28,903 nt of DNA from positions 1 to 28,903 of IMG/VR virus record IMGVR_UViG_3300040856_002504, one strand, 5' to 3'. A model generated the notes under the pieces. It saw only the letters and a list, made by a program, of their open reading frames with translations. It did no database searches and was not told where the DNA came from. The DNA is from a virus. Below are positions 1 through 5,776 of the stretch, one piece after another. How positions within the stretch are numbered: position 1 is the first letter of the stretch; each line of letters opens with the position of its first letter. A program made the position numbers and the translations under genes.

Positions 1-1429
1 CCGCGTTTGAAACGTGGAAGTACTCAAGGTCGTCAAAGATTGCTGAAATCTCAGAAGAGACAACAATCCAGTTAGCACCACCTCTTAAAGTAGACTTATG
101 GATTTGAGCAGAAATCTGATTGATTGCTGTAATCAATGTCTGATTCCAATCCTTTTGGTTGTACGCAGTTGAAGTAGTGTTTAACTTTCTCCATCCATCG
201 TAGTCCCATCTTAATGTCCAAGCCGCACCTTTTCTTAAGTCTCTTAAGATTTCACGGTCGATTTCAGCCGCAACCTGCTCTGACAACAATGCTGTCAATT
301 CAGCCTCAGCGTCAATGTTGTGGAACGCTGAAACGTCTTGAGCGAGTTCTGGTGACCACTGAGCTCTTAACTTTCTTTCTGTTACAGAAACAGTAACAGC
401 CTCTAAGTCAAACGAAACTTCACCGATAGCGTCTTCGAATTCCAATGTTTCGTAGATTCTGTAATCAGCTTGTAAAGTCCATGCAGTGACTGTCTGTCCA
501 GTATAACCGTCAACAGTGGCAGTACCACCAAGTGCAACTGGTACACTACTATCAATAGACAAGTAGATGACACCATTAGCATCGCAAATGTTATCATATG
601 AACCACCAGGTCCATCACTTGGGAATGTAGTTGGTGTAGATGAACCGTACTGAACGATACCCTTACCATACTTCTGAGTTACAACTCTGAATGGTAAATA
701 AGTTTTGGTTGCACCTGTGTAGTAAACTTGCAATGAAGAAAGGAATTCTTCAGTGTCCATAGCGTTACCGTCAGGTCCGATTAACTTACCAGCACCTGCG
801 TTTGAGAAACCTGATAATGCAACTAAGATTTCTTTTACGTTAAGACCTGTGTAGTCTGAACCCAATGAACCGACTACTAACTCACCATCACTCCACTTAA
901 CAGCGGTCAATGACTTTGTTACATCACTAAACTTACCTTTAGAGTAGTCAAACAATCCTGCTGGGTCATCCTCAGGGATTTCACCTTCGTAGAAACGGTC
1001 ATACAAGTTTGTTGCATTAGTGTAACCTGAAGTGCTTGATGTAGGACCACCTGGTGCTCCGAATGGAGGGATGTGTGAACCGTCAGAATTTCTGTTCTGA
1101 ATCTTTGGTACAAAGTAGAACAACTTACCGATTGGTAGGTTCATAGCCTGTACAGAAACGATGTCGTTAGCCAATAACTTAGAGAAAACTCTTCTTACGA
1201 TTGGGAAAACAACAGTTTCAAAAGAACCTGAACTGTCAGAAGCAGCTGCTTCGTTTATCAAATGAGACGCTTGGTTTTCATACAACTGCGCCATATTTTC
1301 TTTTAAGTGACCCTTAAGTCCGTCGAGGAACCCTAACTTGTCCCACTTGTTGATTGTGTCTTCCTTGATAACTTTTAAGTGCTTAAGACCGATGTTACCA
1401 ACTAGACCTGATTCTAATAATGCTCCCAT
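1..1429 (-). CDS. gp23: Major capsid protein, T4 gp23-like (3' end cut by window)
   Basis: Reading from the ATG at 1429 gives about 476 uninterrupted codons that run off the left edge. The N-terminus begins MGALLESGLVGNIG. The conserved gp23 core is clear: AQWSPELAQDVSAFHNIDAE, then AELTALLSEQ and an EIDREIL stretch, which in the T4 family marks the HK97-fold capsid protein. HLINE-AAASD around residue 60 fits the T4 prohead-protease cleavage rule (I/L-x-E before A or G) and lies close to where T4 gp23 loses its 65-residue propeptide, so maturation by the protease at 3114-3836 is expected. The gene follows the scaffold gene by 27 bases with no promoter motif of its own, so it is probably co-transcribed. 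Identity is very likely; the cleavage site is inferred. Confidence 0.93.
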   Translation of the reverse strand, partial: MGALLESGLVGNIGLKHLKVIKEDTINKWDKLGFLDGLKGHLKENMAQLYENQASHLINEAAASDSSGSFETVVFPIVRRVFSKLLANDIVSVQAMNLPIGKLFYFVPKIQNRNSDGSHIPPFGAPGGPTSSTSGYTNATNLYDRFYEGEIPEDDPAGLFDYSKGKFSDVTKSLTAVKWSDGELVVGSLGSDYTGLNVKEILVALSGFSNAGAGKLIGPDGNAMDTEEFLSSLQVYYTGATKTYLPFRVVTQKYGKGIVQYGSSTPTTFPSDGPGGSYDNICDANGVIYLSIDSSVPVALGGTATVDGYTGQTVTAWTLQADYRIYETLEFEDAIGEVSFDLEAVTVSVTERKLRAQWSPELAQDVSAFHNIDAEAELTALLSEQVAAEIDREILRDLRKGAAWTLRWDYDGWRKLNTTSTAYNQKDWNQTLITAINQISAQIHKSTLRGGANWIVVSSEISAIFDDLEYFHVSNA

Positions 1430-1456
1430 TTTAATAATTTTTTAAGGATTTTATTT

Positions 1457-2719
1457 TTATTTTAATTTACTCATTAAATCTTTCATTCTTAAGAACTGAG
1501 GATTTTCATAAGTTTTACTCTCAATTAGATTGTTAGCAGAACCCTTAGTAGGTGTCTTAGTAACTTTAGATTGTACTGATTCAGTAACAACATTTTGTTC
1601 CTTACCTCCCAAGTCTTCTTTAACTGTCTTATAAAGAGATTTTGATTCTTTAAGAGTTTCGACACCATCGAAACGTCTTAATATATTTATTTTTTCTTGC
1701 TTCGTTGTAGAATGTTCTGTGAACAAACGAGTAGCGTATGCCAAGTTAGAATTAAATACCGCGACCTCATTTAACTTTTCCTTAAAGATGTTGAGTGCTT
1801 TTCTGTACTCTTCATTCTTTTCTCTAAGTTGAGTTAGTTCTTTTTGAACTGACTCATTATAACGAGATTTGTTTGGAATAGTTTTTGGTTTTGGTAAACC
1901 CTTACTCTTTTCTGAAGAGGCTCTTTGACCTTGAGCTAAACTTCTTTCGGTCATTTCTTCCTCTTCTTCAGACATTTCTTCTTCAGTGGTTTCGTAATCT
2001 TTGTGAGACTTAGAGTCGTCACCTTTCTTACCTCCCCAACCTTCACCCATTTCTTCATGAGTTTCTTCTTCTTCGTAAGCTTCTTCTTCTTCACCAATTT
2101 CGATTTCATATACAACGTCTTCTTCTTCGTAAGCTTCGTCACCTTCAGACACTTCGTCTTCAGTTTCCATAACTTCTTCTTCATCTTCTGATTCACCTAA
2201 CTGAATCACATATTCTGCGTCTGTTTCGGTATCGGCCAAATGAACATCATCACCGTCTTGTTTAACAATGATACCATCATCTTCACCCATAGCCTTAAAG
2301 ACCTTTAAGATTTCGTCGTCAGAAGCTGCAGTTAAATCGAGTGGTAAAAGAACTTCTTCTTCGTCGTCAACTTCCAAGTCGTCACCAGGTAAATCAGTCA
2401 TTAACATTTCCTCATCACCCATTTCCAACTCTTCGTCTTCTTCATTATCAGAAAGTGCGTCGTCTAAGTCTAATTCAAGACCTTCTTCCTCACCTTCATC
2501 TTCATCCTCAACATCCATATCTAATTCAAGTTCTCCTTGTTCAGATATTTCAGTATCAGAAAGTTCAATCTCATCTTCTTCAGATAAAGATTCTTTTACT
2601 AATTCGCTGATTTCTTCCTTCATAGTAGAAGCAAGTATTCCTTTTGCATTGTTTGTAATAGCCTCTTGCAAGTTTTCCATTTGCAATAAAGCTTCTTCAA
2701 CTAAGTTTTTTTCTGCCAT
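1457..2719 (-). CDS. gp22: Prohead core scaffolding protein, T4 gp22-like
   Basis: This 420-residue protein has a very acidic first half (Glu/Asp-rich tracts such as ELDMDV near residues 65-70 and LELDLDD near 81-87). A basic, Lys-rich C-terminal half follows, predicted helical or coiled-coil (about residues 290-345, ELTQLREKNEEYRKALN). It ends NPQFLRMKDLMSKLK. Size, charge, coiled coil and position directly before the capsid gene and after the protease fit the T4 core scaffold, which is degraded by the prohead protease. NLQE-A at residues 16-20 is a possible protease site. The start is the ATG at 2719. A TATTTATA motif lies 31 bases upstream on the sense strand. The call rests on composition and synteny, since scaffold sequences diverge quickly. 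Confidence 0.75.
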   Translation of the reverse strand: MAEKNLVEEALLQMENLQEAITNNAKGILASTMKEEISELVKESLSEEDEIELSDTEISEQGELELDMDVEDEDEGEEEGLELDLDDALSDNEEDEELEMGDEEMLMTDLPGDDLEVDDEEEVLLPLDLTAASDDEILKVFKAMGEDDGIIVKQDGDDVHLADTETDAEYVIQLGESEDEEEVMETEDEVSEGDEAYEEEDVVYEIEIGEEEEAYEEEETHEEMGEGWGGKKGDDSKSHKDYETTEEEMSEEEEEMTERSLAQGQRASSEKSKGLPKPKTIPNKSRYNESVQKELTQLREKNEEYRKALNIFKEKLNEVAVFNSNLAYATRLFTEHSTTKQEKINILRRFDGVETLKESKSLYKTVKEDLGGKEQNVVTESVQSKVTKTPTKGSANNLIESKTYENPQFLRMKDLMSKLK

Positions 2720-2750
2720 TTTTAATATTTAGCAATCGTTTATTATTACA

Positions 2751-2758
2751 TATAAATA
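2751..2758 (-). promoter_or_regulatory. Candidate late promoter TATTTATA before the scaffold gene
   Basis: On the minus strand the sequence reads TATTTATA inside the short palindrome ACATATTTATATGT, 31 bases before the scaffold ATG. The same motif in sense orientation precedes many other head genes here. It lies downstream of the terminator at 2805-2826, so it would restart transcription into scaffold and capsid. Confidence 0.5.
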
Positions 2759-2804
2759 TGTCTAATAATAAAAAAGTGTTTTTTTTATAACTTTTAACAA
2801 AAAA

Positions 2805-2826
2805 AAATCGGGGTTTCCCCCGATTT
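2805..2826 (-). terminator. Rho-independent terminator
   Basis: A 9-bp stem AAATCGGGG / CCCCGATTT with a 4-base loop is followed on the minus strand by about nine T residues. It would end the transcript from the protease and 69-residue genes before the scaffold and capsid genes. The T-run on the other strand is short, so it works mainly leftward. Confidence 0.8.
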
Positions 2827-2835
2827 AAAAAATTT

Positions 2836-2880
2836 TCGTACCTGAATACGATATTTATATACTTTCGTATCTACATACGA
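2836..2880. repeat. Two tandem palindromes TCGTA-N6-TACGA
   Basis: TCGTA-N6-TACGA occurs at 2836-2851 and again at 2865-2880, 29 bp apart. Together they form an imperfect direct repeat of about 22 bases (TTTCGTA ... ATACGATATT). A plus-strand TATTTATA (2852-2859) sits between them. The array lies between the stop codon of the 69-residue gene and the terminator. It could be a protein-binding site or an RNA structure in the 3' UTR. Confidence 0.5.
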
Positions 2881-2882
2881 TA

Positions 2883-3092
2883 TTACTCGTAAACTTCGTC
2901 AATTTTACTTTCTACACATGCAGTGATTCTCCAATCATACGTAAAGTCTTTGAAGTTTTGTGTCACTTTAGCTTCTACATCGGTAACGTTATACCCCTTA
3001 ACCAACTTCTCTTCTCTAATCTTTTTGATTTTACCTGAGTTCTCATCAGGAAGGTCATACTGTACCTTTGCAACAAAATATTTTTCGTCCAT
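2883..3092 (-). CDS. Small conserved hypothetical protein, DUF4494-like
   Basis: This 69-residue protein begins MDEKYFVAKVQYDL, with an alternating hydrophobic/charged pattern, a KIKKIREEKLVKGYNVTDVE segment and the acidic tail KIDEVYE. The pattern of an aromatic beta strand, Lys-rich turn, and a YxVxxxxVxDVEAKV helix resembles the start of small Bacteroidetes proteins annotated DUF4494; this is from memory and uncertain. No signal peptide or membrane segment is seen. It lies between prohead protease and scaffold, where T4 keeps small head genes, and has 21 bases of spacing from the protease gene, so it is probably in the same transcript. Function unknown. Confidence 0.75.
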   Translation of the reverse strand: MDEKYFVAKVQYDLPDENSGKIKKIREEKLVKGYNVTDVEAKVTQNFKDFTYDWRITACVESKIDEVYE

Positions 3093-3113
3093 AGTAATTA
3101 TTTTTAATAAGGT

Positions 3114-3836
3114 TTAATAACCTAAATAATCGGAAAGTCTTTTCATTAAGTCAACACTTGCACCTAATCCACCGTCAATTCTTGGTTCCTGTGAACGTAG
3201 TTGAGTCTCTTCTTCCAAGTTCTCCTCATATTTACCTCTGTCGTCTTTATTTAAGAAAAGGTATGCTCCTGGTGTAGAAGGTGACGACACCAAGTCAAAA
3301 CAGATTAATTCAAAATCATCCTGTACTTCATTTCTTTCCCCCTTCTTTACGAGTGAACCTACACCACGAGAAGAAACACCCATAGTAACACCTTGTCTCA
3401 TTAGATTGGCTGCTTGGTCACCAGGACAAGACACCACACCTCTTTCGTGAAAACCTGGTGAAGTTAAAAGTTTTATCTTACCCATAAGAGTATTACCTTC
3501 CCACCATATCTCAGTTATAAGGTGTGATACTCTGTCCAAATCAATTAATGATGATTCAGGGTGGTTAAGTTCTGAGATAGACAATCCTTTTTGAATCGCT
3601 TTGTTATATGCGTCAGCCTCTCTCCTTAATATCTTTTCAGGATATACCCTTCCGTTACGGTTGGGGGTGTCATACTTCTGTAAAGTGGCGTAAAACTCAA
3701 AAGGTTTTGAATGGTCTAAATGACCATAGGATTCTCTAATCACTTCTGCGTTACGACTATCGTGCGGGTTAATTGTTCCTGCGTCCCACTCAACTAAAAT
3801 ACCCCTACCCGTATCGTTTGGTCCTAATATATTCAT
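3114..3836 (-). CDS. gp21: Prohead maturation protease, T4 gp21-like
   Basis: This 240-residue protein matches the T4 gp21 / herpes-assemblin-type serine protease family. The catalytic His lies in ELNHPES (H92), the Ser in GVSSRGVG (S155 or S156), and a conserved ELICFDLVSSPS strand follows with D181 as a possible third residue. NRNGRVYP near residues 59-66 is typical of the family. It should cleave scaffold, capsid and internal proteins during prohead maturation after I/L-x-E. The start is the ATG at 3836, with an A-rich leader (AAGAAAAAAC) and TATTTATA 10 bases upstream. Placement before the scaffold and capsid genes matches T4 order. Length is slightly above T4 gp21 (212 residues). Confidence 0.9.
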   Translation of the reverse strand: MNILGPNDTGRGILVEWDAGTINPHDSRNAEVIRESYGHLDHSKPFEFYATLQKYDTPNRNGRVYPEKILRREADAYNKAIQKGLSISELNHPESSLIDLDRVSHLITEIWWEGNTLMGKIKLLTSPGFHERGVVSCPGDQAANLMRQGVTMGVSSRGVGSLVKKGERNEVQDDFELICFDLVSSPSTPGAYLFLNKDDRGKYEENLEEETQLRSQEPRIDGGLGASVDLMKRLSDYLGY

Positions 3837-3846
3837 GTTTTTTCTT

Positions 3847-3854
3847 TATAAATA
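3847..3854 (-). promoter_or_regulatory. Candidate late promoter TATTTATA before the protease gene
   Basis: The minus strand reads ATATTTATAAAGAAAAAAC directly before the ATG at 3836. The motif ends 10 bases before the start, so the leader would be only a few bases. Confidence 0.6.
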
Positions 3855-3856
3855 TA

Positions 3857-4300
3857 TCAGACCAACTCTTTTGTCGTTTTACTCTTATGTACTTTAAAGT
3901 ATTTCATACCTTTCAAACAATCAGTATATACTCCATTAATGATTGTTTTAATTTTGTCTTTTAGTATTGGTGACTTAAAATCCATATGATTTTTAACATA
4001 CAGAGTTATTTCTAAATTCATAAAACTCCTTTTCCCCTTTTGTATCCCACTACTCCTCAAGTCCAAATCTACTATATTAAACTTCTCAAATAGCTCAGGG
4101 TCAACAACCTCAATAAGTGCGTGTTTGATATTCCTTTCTAATATACCAGTGGCTCTATCCCAATTTTCAAATTCTTTTATGGGTTCTACCCACGATTGTA
4201 ACACTACATATACTGTTTTTAAATTTTTTGCATCTACAGTTCCGTAATAACATTTTGCGTCACTAAATAATTTTATTTGTGCCGTTTTTCCCTTTTTCAT
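3857..4300 (-). CDS. Conserved phage protein of unknown function, head region
   Basis: This 147-residue soluble protein begins MKKGKTAQIKLFSDAKCYYG. It has mixed alpha/beta character with no Cys cluster, membrane span or known catalytic motif. Segments such as TVYVVLQSWVEPIKEF and VDLDLRSSGIQKGKRSFMNLE suggest beta strands followed by helices, as in a small structural or assembly factor. The start is the ATG at 4300. The gene stops 20 bases before the protease ATG and may be co-transcribed with it, although the protease has its own late motif. Upstream are a 10-bp inverted repeat and a host-like promoter. I do not recognise the family. Confidence 0.7.
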   Translation of the reverse strand: MKKGKTAQIKLFSDAKCYYGTVDAKNLKTVYVVLQSWVEPIKEFENWDRATGILERNIKHALIEVVDPELFEKFNIVDLDLRSSGIQKGKRSFMNLEITLYVKNHMDFKSPILKDKIKTIINGVYTDCLKGMKYFKVHKSKTTKELV

Positions 4301-4311
4301 ATAATCCCATC

Positions 4312-4340
4312 TTTACTTAAAGTTTATTTATTTAAGTAAA
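4312..4340. repeat. Perfect 10-bp inverted repeat
   Basis: TTTACTTAAA (4312-4321) and TTTAAGTAAA (4331-4340) are separated by 9 bases. The repeat touches the -7 element proposed for the 147-residue gene (4338-4345) and would lie at its transcription start, so it could be an operator or a 5' UTR hairpin. There is no adjacent T-run, so it is not a terminator. Confidence 0.6.
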
Positions 4341-4369
4341 ATATAGTATATTATTAGTCTTATGTCAAA
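4338..4369 (-). promoter_or_regulatory. Possible Bacteroidetes-type promoter for the 147-residue gene
   Basis: On the minus strand TTTG (4369-4366) and TATATTTT (4345-4338) are separated by 20 bases. This matches TTTG / TAnnTTTG except for the last base. Confidence 0.4.
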
Positions 4370-4377
4370 AAAAGTCA

Positions 4378-4385
4378 TATTTATA
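4378..4385 (+). promoter_or_regulatory. Candidate late promoter TATTTATA before rpsU
   Basis: TATTTATA ends only 4 bases before the ATG at 4390. If transcription starts about 6 bases past the box, as at T4 late promoters, the transcript would begin at or next to the AUG and be nearly leaderless. Confidence 0.5.
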
Positions 4386-4389
4386 TATA

Positions 4390-4575
4390 ATGCTAATAGT
4401 AAAAGTTAAAAAAGGTAATATAGAAAGGGCTCTTAAAGAGTATAAGTACAAAGCTCATAGGACTAAACAAATGCAAAAGATTAGAGATAATCAAGAATAT
4501 ACTAAAGATTCTGTAATACGAAGAGAAGAAAAAAAGAAAGCAATTTATGTAAATAAAAAAAGGGACTCTGAATGA
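4390..4575 (+). CDS. rpsU: Small-subunit ribosomal protein bS21
   Basis: This 61-residue basic protein has full bS21 length and pattern: MLIVKVKKGNIERALKEYK, a KT/RTKQMQKIRDNQEYTK middle, then SVIRREEKKKAIYV. The order (VKxGENIxxALKRYKRK, RxxxxYxKPSxxRRxxxxxA) matches Bacteroidetes bS21 closely. bS21 binds the 30S platform near the 3' end of 16S rRNA. In Flavobacterium johnsoniae, bS21 with bS6 and bS18 masks the anti-Shine-Dalgarno tail. A few phages carry bS21 that can enter host ribosomes. Here the gene is single, opposite to its head-gene neighbours, with its own late-type motif and terminator. No Shine-Dalgarno sequence precedes it, although rpsU of Flavobacterium is reported to use one for autoregulation. 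No truncation is seen. Confidence 0.93.
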   Translation: MLIVKVKKGNIERALKEYKYKAHRTKQMQKIRDNQEYTKDSVIRREEKKKAIYVNKKRDSE

Positions 4576-4588
4576 GTCCCTTTTTTTT
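4555..4588. terminator. Bidirectional terminator between rpsU and a membrane protein gene
   Basis: AGGGACTC (4561-4568) pairs with GAGTCCCT (4574-4581) across loop TGAAT. A run of A residues precedes and T residues follow, so it works on both strands. The TGA stop codon of rpsU (4573-4575) starts in the loop. Confidence 0.88.
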
Positions 4589-4817
4589 ATTCTTCTGACC
4601 CCCTATTTCGGGAGAACTTTTCAATTGTTGTAAATCCTAATCCCGCACCTACTATATACATCATACCATCCCAAACAAATTGTTGTAGAGGTATATCCAT
4701 AAAGATATTTGCAAGGAAGGCGATACACATCATAAAAAATGCTAAGATGGTAATAAATCTTTTAGATGATTTTTGACCATCCACATCACCCATTAAGGAC
4801 ATGAAAAATTTTTTCAC
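4587..4817 (-). CDS. Small two-span membrane protein, holin-like candidate
   Basis: The 76-residue product has a short N-terminus (MKKFFMSLMGDVDGQKSSKR), a strong hydrophobic helix (about residues 22-44, FITILAFFMMCIAFLANIF), a second weaker span (about 52-66, MMYIVGAGLGFTTI) and the charged tail EKFSRNRGSEE. Two spans, under 80 residues and a charged tail are usual for phage holins, but no family signature is clear. The start is GTG at 4817, whose GTGA overlaps the upstream stop and suggests translational coupling. ATG at codon 6 is an alternative. It is the last gene of the portal, coiled-coil and membrane set and ends at a bidirectional terminator. Confidence 0.7.
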   Translation of the reverse strand: MKKFFMSLMGDVDGQKSSKRFITILAFFMMCIAFLANIFMDIPLQQFVWDGMMYIVGAGLGFTTIEKFSRNRGSEE

Positions 4818-5023
4818 TTTAGTTTACTTAAAACCCACCCTTTTAAAAGGTCCCAGTTTCTGGTAAAGAAAACACCGAAGGCAACACCCGCGAAAATTTT
4901 CTGACCTGTAGTCCACAGGAATAAACCTAAGAGTAATCCAACGATACCTTCAATACCGTTAGCGACAACCCAATCTTTACATAGGTTGTAAATTCTTAAT
5001 ACGAAATCTTTAATTGTAGTCAT
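4814..5023 (-). CDS. Small membrane protein
   Basis: This 69-residue product starts MTTIKDFVLRIYNLCKDWV. It has a hydrophobic stretch (about residues 24-56: GIVGLLLGLFLWTTG and KIFAGVAFGVFF) that could form one or two spans, then the basic tail KGWVLSKLK. The ATG at 5023 overlaps the upstream stop by 4 bases (ATGA), and its own stop overlaps the next gene by GTGA, so the three genes are translated as a coupled set. With the 76-residue neighbour it could form a holin/antiholin pair, but a virion or membrane assembly role is equally possible. No known family is recognised. Confidence 0.7.
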   Translation of the reverse strand: MTTIKDFVLRIYNLCKDWVVANGIEGIVGLLLGLFLWTTGQKIFAGVAFGVFFTRNWDLLKGWVLSKLK

Positions 5024-5754
5024 AATCCTTTTTCTAATTGTTTTAATTTATACAATGAGGTTAATGTTTGTTTAGACTCATTGATTTTGTTTATTGTTTT
5101 CTGAATTTTGTCTTTTAATTCTGTATCGGTAGACTCATTTAGGTTTACCTGTAACTTTTCTAAAATTTGTTTTTTAGTTTTTTCTATCTCTTCAGTTAAG
5201 TTTTTACCTTTTAATGAGGTGTAGAAATTAAGTTCTTTTTTTTCTTCTTCACTTAACGTCTCTATTTCTTTATTAAGTGTTTTGTTGGCGATTGACATCA
5301 TAGAAGATATTGGTAAATTTATATTTCTCTTTTCCTCGGTAACTTTTTTTGATAATAAAGTTCTTTTAATTCTCTGTTTTGACTCCAACAAGGACTCCAA
5401 TTCTTTAACTACGTTTTTAGTATAAATTTGTTTGTCAATATCTTCGTAGTTGTTGTCAACATCCTCTTTAAGTAGGTCATTTATCCACTCACTTAATTCT
5501 TCTATTTTTTTCTTATTATTGTCTATAATAGTCTTTAAGTGGTCAAAAGATTCTGTAATGTAATCATCAACAATACTTTCATTTAAACCTTTTTCAGATG
5601 ATAATTCATCATAAAGGTAATACGCCTCAGATATTGATTTATTCTTTATTACGTGGGACGCAAACCCTTTAAGATTATCTTTGAAGGACGGTTTACCGTA
5701 ACTACTTTCTAACAATCTTTCTATTTTAGTTTTTATTATTCCGAATGAACTCAT
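5020..5754 (-). CDS. Helical, Lys/Glu-rich protein of unknown function
   Basis: This 244-residue protein is almost entirely charged helix. Coiled-coil-like runs lie around residues 75-95 (IIDNNKKKIEELSEWINDLL), 115-135 (VVKELESLLESKQRIKRTLL) and 185-244 (KTKKQILEKLQVNLNES to the end). No Cys, membrane span or catalytic motif is seen. The N-terminus holds RLLES, an L-x-E motif near residue 16. It directly follows the portal gene, where T4 carries small head-core genes 67 and 68, so a head-core or assembly role is plausible. ATG at 5754; a TATTTATT motif ends 14 bases upstream, at the edge of the portal gene's 3' end. Confidence 0.7.
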   Translation of the reverse strand: MSSFGIIKTKIERLLESSYGKPSFKDNLKGFASHVIKNKSISEAYYLYDELSSEKGLNESIVDDYITESFDHLKTIIDNNKKKIEELSEWINDLLKEDVDNNYEDIDKQIYTKNVVKELESLLESKQRIKRTLLSKKVTEEKRNINLPISSMMSIANKTLNKEIETLSEEEKKELNFYTSLKGKNLTEEIEKTKKQILEKLQVNLNESTDTELKDKIQKTINKINESKQTLTSLYKLKQLEKGL

Positions 5755-5768
5755 AACATTATTTTTTT

Positions 5769-5776
5769 AATAAATA
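5769..5776 (-). promoter_or_regulatory. Candidate late promoter TATTTATT
   Basis: The minus strand reads GATATTTATTAAAAAAATAATG just before the ATG at 5754. The motif directly abuts the end of the portal gene. Confidence 0.5.

Noticed and set aside
403-1113. Short minus-strand ORFs inside the capsid gene
   Set aside because: Shadow frames. The capsid frame itself is continuous from 1429 to the left edge and matches gp23.
1951-2196. Lys-rich and Phe-rich ORFs in other frames of the scaffold region
   Set aside because: Low-complexity shadows of the same GAA/GAG-rich tract, without a start context.
2268-2732. Plus-strand Ser-rich ORF of 154 codons opposite the scaffold gene
   Set aside because: It is the complement of Glu/Asp codons in the acidic scaffold protein. 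The poly-Ser composition is an artefact of that, and the minus-strand frame has clear context.
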